In this document: positions 59,201 to 64,000 of the stretch, piece by piece
Numbering within the stretch: the first letter of the stretch is position 1
Layout of the letters: each line of letters begins with the position of its first letter
Translations under genes and position numbers: made by a program
Notes under the pieces: model-generated
Told to the model about the DNA's origin: nothing
The model's database searches: none
What the model saw: the letters and a program-made list of their open reading frames with translations, nothing else
Origin: Platynereis dumerilii
Lineage: Eukaryota; Annelida; Polychaeta; Phyllodocida; Nereididae
NCBI GenBank assembly: GCA_026936325.1
Contig: JAPTHN010000004.1
Span: 44,843,289 to 44,907,288, forward strand
DNA length: 64,000 bases
Reading direction: 5' to 3'

Positions 59201-59782
59201 TTTCAATCTGTATAAGTCTCTAAATGACTGGACGTCAAACACTTTGATGCGATTATTACTCAAGTCGAGGAATTCTAACGACCTTGTCAAATGTTGAAAG
59301 ATTTCGCCGGGCAGCTGTACTATTTTGTTGAAAGAGAGGTCCAGATGTTGCAAGGAGATGTCGGGAGGTGTTAGAATCTCAAAAGTAGTTCCTGTCAATG
59401 TTGTGTTGATGCTGTTTAACGACAAATCGATGTGCGTGAGGTTCGAGCATCGCCGAAAAACCCCCGGCTCGATAAGTTCGATCTTGTTTGTTGATAAATC
59501 CAGGACTTTTAAATATCCGCAAGAGAGGGATCTAATCTCCTTGATGTTATTGACTTCCAAAATGGCCACTTTTGTTGTTTCTGGCATTTCGTTGGGGAAG
59601 GCATCACATGTCCGGTTACTGCAACTGAACGTTGCATTCTTTTCGTAATAAAAACAGCTTTTCTCACAATCGATTGAACTTATGTCGGAGGGCGGGGTTC
59701 CATCTTGAACCTTCGTTCCAGACATGAACCATCCGGAAGAAAGTCCAATGGAAATGAGAATCAAGGTGAGACGGATGGTCAT
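34887..59782 (-). CDS. Leucine-rich-repeat single-pass membrane protein, 525 aa, six coding exons
   Basis: Whole-gene entry. Joining 59782-59146, 58810-58634, 58272-58079, 57032-56899, 49276-49169 and 35214-34887 gives 1578 bases with all junction phases agreeing (1, 1, 0, 2, 2). Predicted order: signal peptide (1 to about 18), N-terminal cysteine cap (C39, C43, C54, C59), about 12 LRRs of 23-26 residues (91 to about 390) with the usual LxxLxLxxN core, LRRCT cap (C396, C398, C418, C439), membrane helix (about 453-471) and a 53-residue cytoplasmic tail ending PVHV. No TIR, kinase or Ig domain is present, so it is not a standard Toll receptor although the ectodomain resembles one. LRR ectodomains usually bind proteins or microbial patterns. 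The ligand and pathway here are unknown. The C-terminal V-H-V could be a class II PDZ ligand (inference). Introns 4 (7.6 kb) and 5 (13.95 kb) are filled with transposons. Confidence 0.88.
35328..37060 (+). pseudogene. LINE ORF1: coiled coil, SGNH esterase, CCCH zinc finger
   Basis: The first part (35.33-36.03 kb) is a long Glu/Lys-rich heptad-like coiled coil. From about 36060 it reads IKCLIIADSNGRYI (block I serine). Then IFICLGTNDIRTKRS (block III Gly-Asn-Asp) is at about 36225-36265 and EDGIHITEYAAKIY (block V Asp and His) at about 36485. Together these are the conserved blocks of SGNH/GDSL hydrolases found in some LINE ORF1 proteins. After a second basic coiled-coil stretch, CEYFMRGYCQFGDRCLMKH (about 36880-36935) is a C-x7-C-x5-C-x3-H finger, presumably for RNA binding. 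The frame shifts at least three times and carries stops, for example near 35598, 36108 and 36700. Confidence 0.85.
37345..37975 (+). pseudogene. LINE ORF2 N-terminus: APE-type endonuclease
   Basis: The start YTNPNGIMGKVNSL, the ALLAETKLKG motif (catalytic Glu), an AGDFNAKLQI motif (Asp and Asn) near 37755 and SVIDYVVC near 37930 are the ordered signature motifs of LINE apurinic-type endonucleases, which nick target DNA to prime reverse transcription. The frame is broken around 37612-37720 and again after 37973, and the final GSDH-type histidine motif was not recognised. Confidence 0.82.
38200..40376 (+). pseudogene. LINE ORF2 C-terminus: reverse transcriptase and zinc knuckle
   Basis: RKKAVGPDNIPNDIL near 38770 is the RT fingers motif. 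SIRQGGVLSVNQYALLMDEI near 39195 and LLWMDDVALI (WMDD in place of the usual FADD, 39324-39335) are palm motifs, and YKYLGVIL follows. The 439 codons from 39057 to 40376 are uninterrupted. Upstream pieces at 38212-38420 and 38697-38936 are in shifted frames. The C-terminus has CRMCKNQDETTEHVLQNC (C-x2-C-x8-H-x4-C), the zinc knuckle usual in this group. A relative of the 39580-39830 portion is captured in both arms of the foldback element. Confidence 0.9.
40440..40910. other. LINE 3' flank and (GA)n run
   Basis: Possible LINE 3' untranslated sequence followed by an (AG)n microsatellite at 40489-40514. Nothing else recognised. Confidence 0.4.
40914..42653. mobile_element. 1.74-kb element with about 75-bp inverted ends
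   Basis: The left end holds TTATACAACGAGTTTGAGGT and GGGCAGTTTTACAGTATTTG. The right end holds the inverted CAAATACTGTAAAACTGCCC and ACCTCAAACTCGTTGTATAA. The outermost TAGTAT is shared, and a small indel separates the blocks. The interior has no recognisable transposase but contains two copies of ATGTCCTCTCCAACCCAT (41529 and 41696). It looks like a non-autonomous DNA transposon. Confidence 0.75.
42654..43297. other. No gene recognised; one open minus-strand segment at a donor
   Basis: On the minus strand, bases about 43005 to 42897 are open up to GAGAG followed by GTAAGACG, reading KVCPWVMVRVVGYSHADLEI. The LRR gene's reading frame is already continuous without it, so it is at most an alternative exon. 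More likely it is chance. Confidence 0.3.
43505..43766 (+). pseudogene. Captured LINE reverse-transcriptase fragment, left arm
   Basis: Reads AYNTIMAIARSPDLKGIKMR, then VIKRVICTP, aligning with the intact LINE's ACQTMMTICEDSDLKGIQLE and VIKRLLMTP. The fragment covers the connection domain after the palm, without catalytic motifs. It is a relative, not a copy, of the LINE at 35.3-40.4 kb, being about half identical by eye. Confidence 0.85.
43880..44690 (+). repeat. G-rich minisatellite GGGGGTAAGTG, left arm
   Basis: Blocks of 3-6 units of GGGGGTAARTG alternate with a longer spacer containing AGGAAGTGAGTAGGTAAGA and AGTTTAGAGTGAAAAAGGTG. This gives a two-level repeat: an 11-bp unit inside a block of about 110 bp, repeated about seven times. 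Four-G runs at regular spacing could form quadruplexes (inference). Confidence 0.9.
44740..44965 (+). repeat. About 60-bp tandem repeat (TGGTGAAAAT...ACAATGTTTAC), left arm
   Basis: Five diverged units each contain CTAGATGGTGAAAAT and ATACAATGTTTA. Inverted counterparts are at 47255-47500 on the other arm. Confidence 0.85.
45690..46505. repeat. Foldback core with three copies of a about 240-bp unit
   Basis: One unit lies on the left (45710-45935, inverted) and two on the right (45990-46215 and 46235-46495). Each contains GGATCGTTTGTGAGAGA, a poly-T/AAGAA segment, GTTTTAGTTTCAAC, GGAAATAGAAATA and CCCTCTGATTGGCCGAAACA. The hairpin tip at 45945-45975 holds TTTGCGAGTTCACCTCGCAT. Confidence 0.85.
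47560..48120 (-). repeat. G-rich minisatellite, right arm (C-rich on plus strand)
   Basis: CACTTACCCCCACTTACCC units in the inverted orientation of 43880-44690, shorter and more degenerate, and interrupted by the MITE at 47713-47869. Confidence 0.88.
47713..47869. mobile_element. 157-bp CAGTGGCGGAT MITE nested in the right arm
   Basis: The ends CAGTGGCGGATACAGGGGGG and CTGGATCCACCACTG are inverted copies. CAGTGGCGGATCC ends are typical of hAT-like MITEs in many invertebrates (family knowledge). The left arm lacks it, so it inserted after the arms formed. The flanks share CCCAC, but an 8-bp duplication cannot be read in this repetitive target. Confidence 0.8.
48265..48670 (-). pseudogene. Captured LINE reverse-transcriptase fragment, right arm
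   Basis: The minus-strand partner of 43505-43766 (AYNTIMAIAGSPDLKDIKMR). It extends farther, to a diverged ETGQLEINKLTGRNRIMYTH-like stretch that corresponds to the intact LINE's METGTLDLEAMMYRNRMRMT. The left arm has lost that extension. Frame breaks are present. Confidence 0.8.
48956..49151 (+). mobile_element. 196-bp MITE (CCCAGAGGAAAAAAG ends), copy 1, intron 5
   Basis: The ends CCCAGAGGAAAAAAGAGTAC and ACTCTTTTTTCCTCTGGG are inverted. The second copy at 57866-58061 is also exactly 196 bp and in the same orientation (TACTTTTCTACAAGGGAGCG inside both). Its right edge is 17 nt from the exon 5 donor. Target duplications could not be read. Confidence 0.88.
49169..49276 (-). CDS. LRR gene exon 5: last repeat and first half of LRRCT
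   Basis: The acceptor is TTCATTTATCAG and the donor ATGAG followed by GTATTT. The 108 bases in phase 2 encode WERVTNVDMGGNNWACDCDM, then KWIKEQPIPNRNLREM. NNWACDCDMKWI is the canonical start of an LRRCT cap, equivalent to NPWxCDCxLxWL. It lies 7.6 kb from exon 4 and 14 kb from exon 6 and was located because the cap was otherwise missing. The phase fits both neighbours exactly. Confidence 0.9.
49300..49620. mobile_element. GGACNNTTCAGAATT-family MITE, diverged copy
   Basis: Begins AAGGGACAGTTCAGAATT. Contains a G run, AGAGATTTTAACAAAAATGT and GGGTGGGGTACTAAAAATCC, as in the 31.7-kb copy. The right terminus is unclear. Confidence 0.6.
49625..50370. other. No gene; CpG-dense hairpin at 50240-50290
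   Basis: GCTGTCGCGTTATGTCGCGA is answered by GTTCCGCGACGCGACAGC, a CpG-rich hairpin. A hAT-like terminus follows (TCTGGATCCTCCCCTG at about 50315), suggesting the right end of a CAGNGGCGGATCC-type MITE whose left end has decayed. Confidence 0.4.
50371..50803. mobile_element. About 430-bp MITE with TA target site
   Basis: TATATGTGACCTGCTCCACC on the left is inverted as GGTGGAGCAGGTCACATATA on the right. The match continues through AAAATG.GTTCAAAG. TA flanks suggest Tc1/mariner-type mobilisation. The interior has no ORF worth noting. Confidence 0.82.
50800..50995. mobile_element. Palindromic MITE, copy 2 of the AGGTCAC family
   Basis: CTTCATCTGGACAGAAAATA then GGTCAC on the left, inverted on the right as GTGACCTATTTTTCTGTCCA then GATGAAG. 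Same family as 2681-2860. It abuts the MITE to its left. Confidence 0.78.
51675..51951 (+). other. Candidate plus-strand exon ending at a strong donor
   Basis: An open frame ends SADLFSLRRRR-like at GACGACGTTG followed by GTGAGTGA. The peptide has no recognisable domain, so this may be a non-coding exon of a transcript inside the 5.6-kb element. It would pair with acceptors at about 53045 and 53057. Confidence 0.25.
52262..52325. repeat. TTGTCC motif cluster, left side of the 5.6-kb element
   Basis: ATTGTCCACACAGTT, GTAGTCCACACAGTT and GTCCAATGTTGTCC follow each other. More copies lie at 51823, 51990-52005, 52216 and 52715-52735. Confidence 0.75.
53058..53310 (+). other. Candidate 3' exon with coding-like frame and poly-A signal
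   Basis: After tandem acceptors TTGTTGCAG (53047 and 53059) a frame reads FNTRSPQQAIRELPADLSVR, then IERDFSAGLQDVINVIADLP, then NF and a stop at about 53225. AATAAA follows at about 53300. The frame is closed upstream at the acceptor side by TGA, so the true exon start is unclear. A second coding-like stretch (IDIESGHNAQRTSVAIAHRA, stop) is at about 53690-53755. The family is not recognised. Confidence 0.3.
54591..54986 (+). other. 131-codon open frame of unknown nature
   Basis: Contains 9 cysteines (for example CEAVATPISLVCNLQGC and STNCVDLVARRGCNKIVC) but no recognised family. No ribosome-context, splice or repeat evidence supports translation. It lies inside the 5.6-kb element. Confidence 0.2.
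54987..55095. repeat. 55-bp tandem duplication
   Basis: ATCAAAAGGT.TGTCACCTGT then GAATTTCATCAGATC.GAGA is repeated with three differences. Confidence 0.92.
56160..56285. repeat. 21-bp TTGTCC tandem array, right side of the 5.6-kb element
   Basis: The unit AGTTGTCCGCATTGTCCRTTC occurs about six times, giving 11 TTGTCC words and one variant in 125 bp. Two inverted copies (GCGGACAACTGTGTGGACAA) lie just beyond at 56314-56335 and another at 56658. Confidence 0.92.
56899..57032 (-). CDS. LRR gene exon 4: repeats 11 and 12
   Basis: The acceptor is ATGCTTCATTTCAG and the donor AATTG followed by GTAAGTTC. Phase 0 in, phase 2 out. It encodes IVHLSFNKRLHTIAADAFGG, then KTSPVRELSIKNNSLTKISH, then DLLN. 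It completes the repeat begun at the end of exon 3 (LDLD joined to IVHLSFN). Confidence 0.92.
57273..57476 (-). mobile_element. Full-length tRNA-derived SINE in intron 3
   Basis: The minus strand starts GCCCCTATAGCTCAGTCAGT (A-box), then GGGACCCGGGTTCAATCCGC (B-box). A body of about 120 bp follows, and a tail of TTACC units (57273-57297). The head retains most tRNA-like pairing positions, and the pentamer tail resembles other (TTACC)n-tailed SINEs only in form. Confidence 0.85.
57866..58061 (+). mobile_element. 196-bp MITE, copy 2, intron 3
   Basis: Same length, ends and orientation as 48956-49151, about 90 percent identical by eye. Its right edge lies 17 nt beyond the exon 3 donor. The open minus-strand frame running through it (NPGEKRIHLKRSNYQ) is not exon, because the donor GAT followed by GTGAGTAC comes first. 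Confidence 0.88.
58079..58272 (-). CDS. LRR gene exon 3: repeats 8 to 10
   Basis: The acceptor is a T run then CAG, and the donor CTTGAT followed by GTGAGTAC. 194 bases, phase 1 in and 0 out. It reads HNQITTLDPKLFDPLVSLTD, LHLDFNPIMNIYPRTFPLGL and VYLTMVNSDLEEIPSKAFAN. Confidence 0.93.
58634..58810 (-). CDS. LRR gene exon 2: repeats 6 and 7
   Basis: The acceptor is TTCTTTTCAG and the donor TTGTCTC followed by GTAAGTGC. 177 bases, phase 1 in and out. It reads LYALIELVMNDNHITTVFDN, then TFTDLDHLEVLDLGFNDITA, then VETDAFVGLENLEKLVLS. Introns of 335 and 361 bp flank it. Confidence 0.94.
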
Positions 59783-59823
59783 TTTCGGTTGTTGTGTTCT
59801 GAGACTCAAATTGAGAAGCTAAT
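59146..59823 (-). CDS. LRR gene exon 1 (coding): signal peptide, N cap, repeats 1 to 5
   Basis: The coding start is the ATG at 59782 (MTIRLTLILISIGLSSGW, a signal peptide). The open frame extends 27 bases farther without another ATG. An acceptor (TATTTACAG) at 59824 indicates that this exon begins at 59823 with a short untranslated leader. The cysteine cap CEKSCFYYEKNATFSCSNRT precedes repeats such as LKVLDLSTNKIELIEPGVFR and LEFLDLSNNRIKVFDVQSFR. The donor is TTTAAAG followed by GTAGGTGA, phase 1. Confidence 0.93.
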
Positions 59824-60776
59824 CTGTAAATACAAAATTTCAAATATCATATAATATAAAATATTACAAATGAAATATAATCTAGAATAGTAATAATATT
59901 TATTCCAAATGTGTTAGATATGTACCTGAAATCCACCAAGACAAATTTTATGATTTCAGTTAAATCTGCATTTAAAATTGTATTTAGAAACATGGATGGA
60001 ATTTTTGTGAATATTTGGGGGAGGAAGGTATGCAAATAACATAGCCGAAATCGGCCATTGTGAAAAAAAAAAAGTCAGGCTTTTACGTTCATGAATTTTG
60101 CACTTCCATATATATATGCATCACATATTTTGTCCCCAGGACTTGAACAGTAATGGGGGGGGGGTGGCATGCCCCCCTGTCCCCCATTAAATTGTGCAAG
60201 CATGAAAAAAAAACAATTAAAGATGTAAATTTTAGTAAAATAATTTAGAATGTAGTTGCCATGAGTCAGTCACCATGAAATGTGAAGTTTACAATAGAAC
60301 TTGGCTGATGTCAGTGTTCAAGGATCAGGATTAGAGTCCATGTAGCATGTATCATAAATTGATGCTAAATATGCAATTAAATGTTGTGGTTTTGTTTTGA
60401 ACCTAAGGTACAAAGGTCAGCATGAACTTTTTTGTAAACAATGTTGTTAATGATCAGTTGTTATGGAATAAGGACTGAGCTGCCTAAAACTTGTATGGTC
60501 TTGTTTTTAAGAACCTAAATTTGCAATGTGATAAACTTACTCCTAATTCAAGATTCAAATTCTACTGAAGTTCATTGACTATAAACCCATTTACCTTCAA
60601 GCAGAGAATATACCATGATTCCAAGAAAATTCAAATATTATTGTCATTTTGTCCCAGAAAAATATGAAATACATGTACACAGGCCTATACTTAATTCAAG
60701 ATACAAACCATTTTGAATTAACATTTCATTAACTACTGATCTTATCTGCAATAGTTTGTCATGATTAAAACTCTTA

Positions 60777-61794
60777 GGCCTGTTTTCACCAGCATGGTAT
60801 TAAGAGTTATGCCAGGTCTTAGCTAAGACCTGGTCTGGTTAAGCCAATCACTCAAGCGGAGCAGGATCAAGGAGCATTTACTGAGTGAAAGTCTACACAT
60901 AGTATTTAAACAACTCAACTGCTACAAACACAATTAATCTCTGAAGTTCCCAAACAAGGCCACATGATAAAGCAAGAGAAAAGGAGGGGTGGGCTTGGAA
61001 ATTTATAAAAAAGAAAATTAATTAATTGTCTGTCCAGTGTTGGTGACAAAAATGCATTTTCTTTAGCACCCCCCCCCCCCCGTCAAAAAATAAATTAAAA
61101 CAATTTTTGCTCAATGAAACTACAATAATGGTTGAATCCCTCTGAATATCTAATGATAAGGGTCCTCAAAATCTGATGTACCTAAAATGGCTGATTTAAA
61201 GATGTGGACAATGCATGATATATCAGCAATAAGTGATATCAATGTCATAACAATGCTTGATGCTGTGTCACCGGAAGTAGCACCTGCCAGAGAAAAAAAG
61301 GTCATTTAAAAGACGACAAAGCGGCTTTGACGACTTCACAGATAAAAAATTTTACAAACGATTTAGACTAACAAAAGAAACTGCACTGATGTTACTTGAG
61401 CACACCAAGGAAAAACTGCAATTCGTATCGCAGAAGAATCATTGTATATCACCAGAGTTGCAGCTTCTGACGTTGACGTGCCTGCGATTTTTTGCTACCG
61501 GCAGTTACCAAATTAAAGAAACATGCAAATATAATAGACAAATCCCTATAATACTGATTTGTCATGCCATCTCATAAGAAACATATGTTCTGTTTTCATT
61601 GGCCTAATCGCTTTTTGACACCAAATCAGTTTGAGATGGCTGATCCTTGAGTTTGGTAACAATGTGTATGATTCACTGAACCTTGACAGGTTTACATGCT
61701 TAACACACTCTTGGTGAAATGGACTTAGTTATACCAGGTTTAAAGGAGTTAAGCCTAGGCCTAACTGTTAAAACTATGTTGGTGAAATCGGCCC
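60777..61794 (+). mobile_element. 1.0-kb Harbinger-type element with TTA target duplications
   Basis: The ends GGCCTGTTTTCACCA and TGGTGAAATCGGCCC are inverted copies, and TTA flanks both (60774-60776 and 61795-61797). A 3-bp TWA duplication is the PIF/Harbinger signature. The inside holds a transposase remnant, so this is an internally deleted derivative of an autonomous element. It lies in the likely 5' intron of the LRR gene. Confidence 0.88.
61281..61576 (+). pseudogene. PIF/Harbinger transposase N-terminal fragment
   Basis: Reads SFKRRQSGFDDFTDKKFYKR, FRLTKETALMLLEHTKEKLQ and KNHCISPELQLLTLTCLRFF, then ATGSYQ. This matches the N-terminal helical region of HARBI1-like transposases (FRxxFRLxKxT...SPExQLLxTLRFLATGSFQ). 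The DDE catalytic part is absent. The open frame runs about 45 residues past the similarity into unrelated sequence. Confidence 0.8.
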
Positions 61795-62520
61795 TTATAG
61801 ATCTAGTGCATTGAGGTGGCCTCTCAAAATCACATTTGTCATTAACTTCTCAGAAAAATAATGATATGTAAGCTTATTCAGATTGAATTAACAGTTCATA
61901 AACTGCAGATCTAATCTTCATACAATTTTCTAATACCTGTCTGGAGTTTCAAAGAAGTATTGAATAGGCCAATATATACAGGTCTATCTAATCTTTGATT
62001 ACTAAGTAGACATGGTAAAAAAAGTGTACAGGATATGGGAAGGGGAAATTTGAAGTATAAACTGATTACACTAAATTATTACCACAATCAAATTTGTCTG
62101 CAGGTAAAATTAGGTTAGCCCATCCTTTATGCCTCACCAATAAAATTGTATTTATATTCATATGCTCAAGAAACTTTTTGTCACAAAGTTGTCAATTTTT
62201 TTGAAAATGAAGATATCTATAGGCCTATATATCATTTATTATCAAGTGTGTATTGTCTTTGTTTGGCCCAATGATTAAATTGTTCAGCAATATGATTCAG
62301 GTCAACCTAATGATTTTTTATAGGGAGAATGAGTATGAGAAATATTTATTTGATTTTTATTTATTTATTATTCTCATTTGTGGGACTGTATACAAATAAG
62401 GCTCTGGATGGTGCCCCTTTGTCCCTTTGTCATTTTACATCTGAAATATATTTGAATATCATATGGTAAGCCAAAATACTCGCTGCTCATTGGTCGACAG
62501 CCGTGCAATATTATACAATT

Positions 62521-62651
62521 ATGGACTTCGGTTGAGGTCAATATCAGGTTTTACGGACCTGACCGGTGATATTCACCTTGGCCGAAGGCCGAGGTGAATA
62601 TCACTAGGTCAGGTCCGTAAAACCGGATATTGACCGAAACTGAAGTCCACA
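62521..62651. mobile_element. 131-bp near-perfect hairpin (MITE-like)
   Basis: TGGACTTCGGTTGAGGTCAA, ATATC.GGTTTTACGGACC and TGA..GGTGATATTCACC are mirrored around TTGGCCGAAGGCCGA. The arms are about 63 bp with few mismatches. Confidence 0.88.
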
Positions 62652-62659
62652 ATTGTTTT

Positions 62660-62872
62660 GTTCCATGATAATTTGTTTTGGGGAAAAAACTTTTTTTTTT
62701 TCAGAAAAAATGTTTTTTTGTGGAAATTTTCTTTTTTCTGAATTTTTTTTTTTTTTTTTTAGGAAAATTTTTTTTTTTTTTTCGGAAATTTTTTTTTTTT
62801 TCGGAAAATTTTTTTTTTCCGGAAATTTTTTTTTTTTTTCGGAAAATTTTTTTTTTTGGAAATTTTTTCCCG
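62660..62872 (+). repeat. T-rich minisatellite (T-run plus CGGAAA)
   Basis: T runs of 8 to 18 bases separated by CGGAAA, AGGAAA or CTGAATT. The open frames here (Phe or Lys homopolymers) are artefacts. Confidence 0.92.
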
Positions 62873-62876
62873 GGGA

Positions 62877-62935
62877 GGTCAATAACAAATGTTATATTCA
62901 CTGATCAGTGAATAACACTTTTGTTATTGACCTGC
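62877..62935. repeat. 56-bp palindrome GGTCAATAACAAATGTTAT
   Basis: GGTCAATAACAAATGTTATA is mirrored as ATAACACTTTTGTTATTGACC around TTCACTGATCAGTGAA. It shares the GGTCAATA start with the hairpin at 62521, so the two may be the ends of one element split by the T-rich minisatellite. Confidence 0.75.
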
Positions 62936-63730
62936 CTGTCACACACCACTGCACACAGGTGAACATCACATTATGCAGGTGGGTTGTTGGCCAATCAGGG
63001 GGCTTGTTACATAGGGATCATGGAACAATCTACGATATTGCACGCATGTTATTGCACGCTCATAATATTGGTGTATCTTGTATTACATAAACAGTGTGCA
63101 GGTCATATTTTTTTCAAAAAGACAATATTTGGTTTTGCCTGGAATCATGGTGTTTTCTCATTTGTGAATATTTCTGCTTAAAGATAAATAGATTTATGGT
63201 TAATGAACTGCTTGATTTGAAAAAAAAAATGGAATAAATTAATTGAAATTCAATTGAGTGCCTAAACTGAAGAGTAAGAAAGGTGTGAATTTTTCTAAAA
63301 ATTATACAATTTTGAATTAAAAAATCATTGAAATGAATAGCTTGAAATAAGATCACTATTCATCACTTATTTATATCTGTGTAGTGTTGTAACTAGTTAT
63401 TACATTGTATGAGTCAAATTCCAACAATGCAACGTGTGTAGGCCTATGATCTCAATTAAAATCATTTGATACAATATTGATCTATTTGAGTGCAACCAAT
63501 TGAGCTATTTTTAGACCATTCTTCATACAAAAGACAATGCTAAAGTTTATAAAGATCAATTCAGCCTATCAACAAATCTCCCATATTTGTCTTAAATCAA
63601 GTTAGAACAATGAAAATTTTTGGATAAGTTACAAATTCCTAAAATCACAATCTTATTAGATTAATATGCAGAGTACACAGATTATGACAGACTGTTTATT
63701 AATTATATATAGTAATTAAAATCAACTTAC

Positions 63731-63840
63731 CGTTTCAAATCCAGTAACTTGGCATATCAACTTTGACCATGTTCTCATGACGAAGTGAAAGACCCACCTA
63801 AATCAGGTCAAATACTGATAATTTGAAGCAGTCCAATGGT
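63731..63840 (-). other. Candidate untranslated first exon of the LRR gene
   Basis: The minus strand has GGATTTGAAACG followed by GTAAGTTGAT, a near-consensus donor. The only ATG-led frame upstream (MRTWSKLICQVTGFET) would hit a stop soon after joining the 59823 acceptor, which fits an untranslated leader with a short upstream ORF. The 5' limit and promoter are not identifiable. Confidence 0.4.
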
Positions 63841-64000
63841 CCAAAATGCATGAAGTCACCAGGCAAAGGTTGATAAGTAATTTTATGTACAAAGTACCAA
63901 CAGTAGATAACAGTAGATACCATGATATTATATCAATATGACTTAAAGACTGATATTATGCAATATTGATAAAAAGAATGTTCCATGGCAATTACAGAAG

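Noticed and set aside
62604-62911. Phe-rich and Lys-rich open frames on both strands
   Set aside because: Artefacts of T runs separated by CGGAAA.

Overview
The window is about 36 percent GC and intron-rich eukaryotic DNA, packed with transposons and tandem repeats. The recurrent TAGGCCTA-like words, long (ATCT)n/(GATA)n arrays, many tRNA-headed SINEs and a lineage-diverse set of short inverted-repeat elements suggest a marine invertebrate deuterostome (echinoderm, hemichordate or lancelet). That assignment is an inference. No bacterial, viral or CRISPR features were seen.

The main host gene lies on the minus strand, from about 59.8 kb down to 34.9 kb. Reading splice sites by eye gives six coding exons whose phases all agree: 59782-59146, 58810-58634, 58272-58079, 57032-56899, 49276-49169 and 35214-34887. 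Together they encode a 525-residue type I membrane protein with a signal peptide, an N-terminal cysteine cap, about 12 leucine-rich repeats, an LRRCT cap, one membrane helix and a 53-residue tail with no TIR domain. A likely untranslated 5' exon ends at a strong donor near 63731. Introns 4 and 5 are the dumping ground for the large elements described below.

Intron 5 holds: a decayed LINE (about 35.3-40.4 kb) with an esterase-plus-CCCH first ORF and an EN/RT second ORF; a 1.7-kb inverted-repeat element (40.9-42.65 kb); a 5.6-kb foldback element (43298-48893) whose two arms both carry a captured piece of LINE reverse transcriptase and a G-rich 11-bp minisatellite; and a 196-bp MITE. Intron 4 holds two more MITEs and a 5.6-kb element (51229-56852) with perfect 26-bp inverted ends and arrays of TTGTCC motifs near them. 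Intron 3 holds a tRNA-SINE and a second copy of the 196-bp MITE. The two copies of that MITE sit exactly 17 nt downstream of two different 5' splice sites of the same gene. The 5' intron holds a Harbinger derivative (60777-61794) with TTA target duplications and a transposase remnant.

The left half (1-34 kb) is mostly repeats. It has a 32-bp minisatellite (8.4-8.7 kb), a 180-bp satellite with a trimeric higher-order period (10.2-11.4 kb), an inverted duplication (5.4-6.05 versus 12.24-12.84 kb), several MITEs (one hAT type with a perfect 8-bp target duplication), two SINE families, a 540-bp purine tract and at least eight GATA-type microsatellites. Two short minus-strand exons hint at a second gene: a signal-peptide exon at 31259-31184 and a small cysteine-bearing exon at 3863-3781. 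Their phases are compatible, but whether they belong together is unproven.
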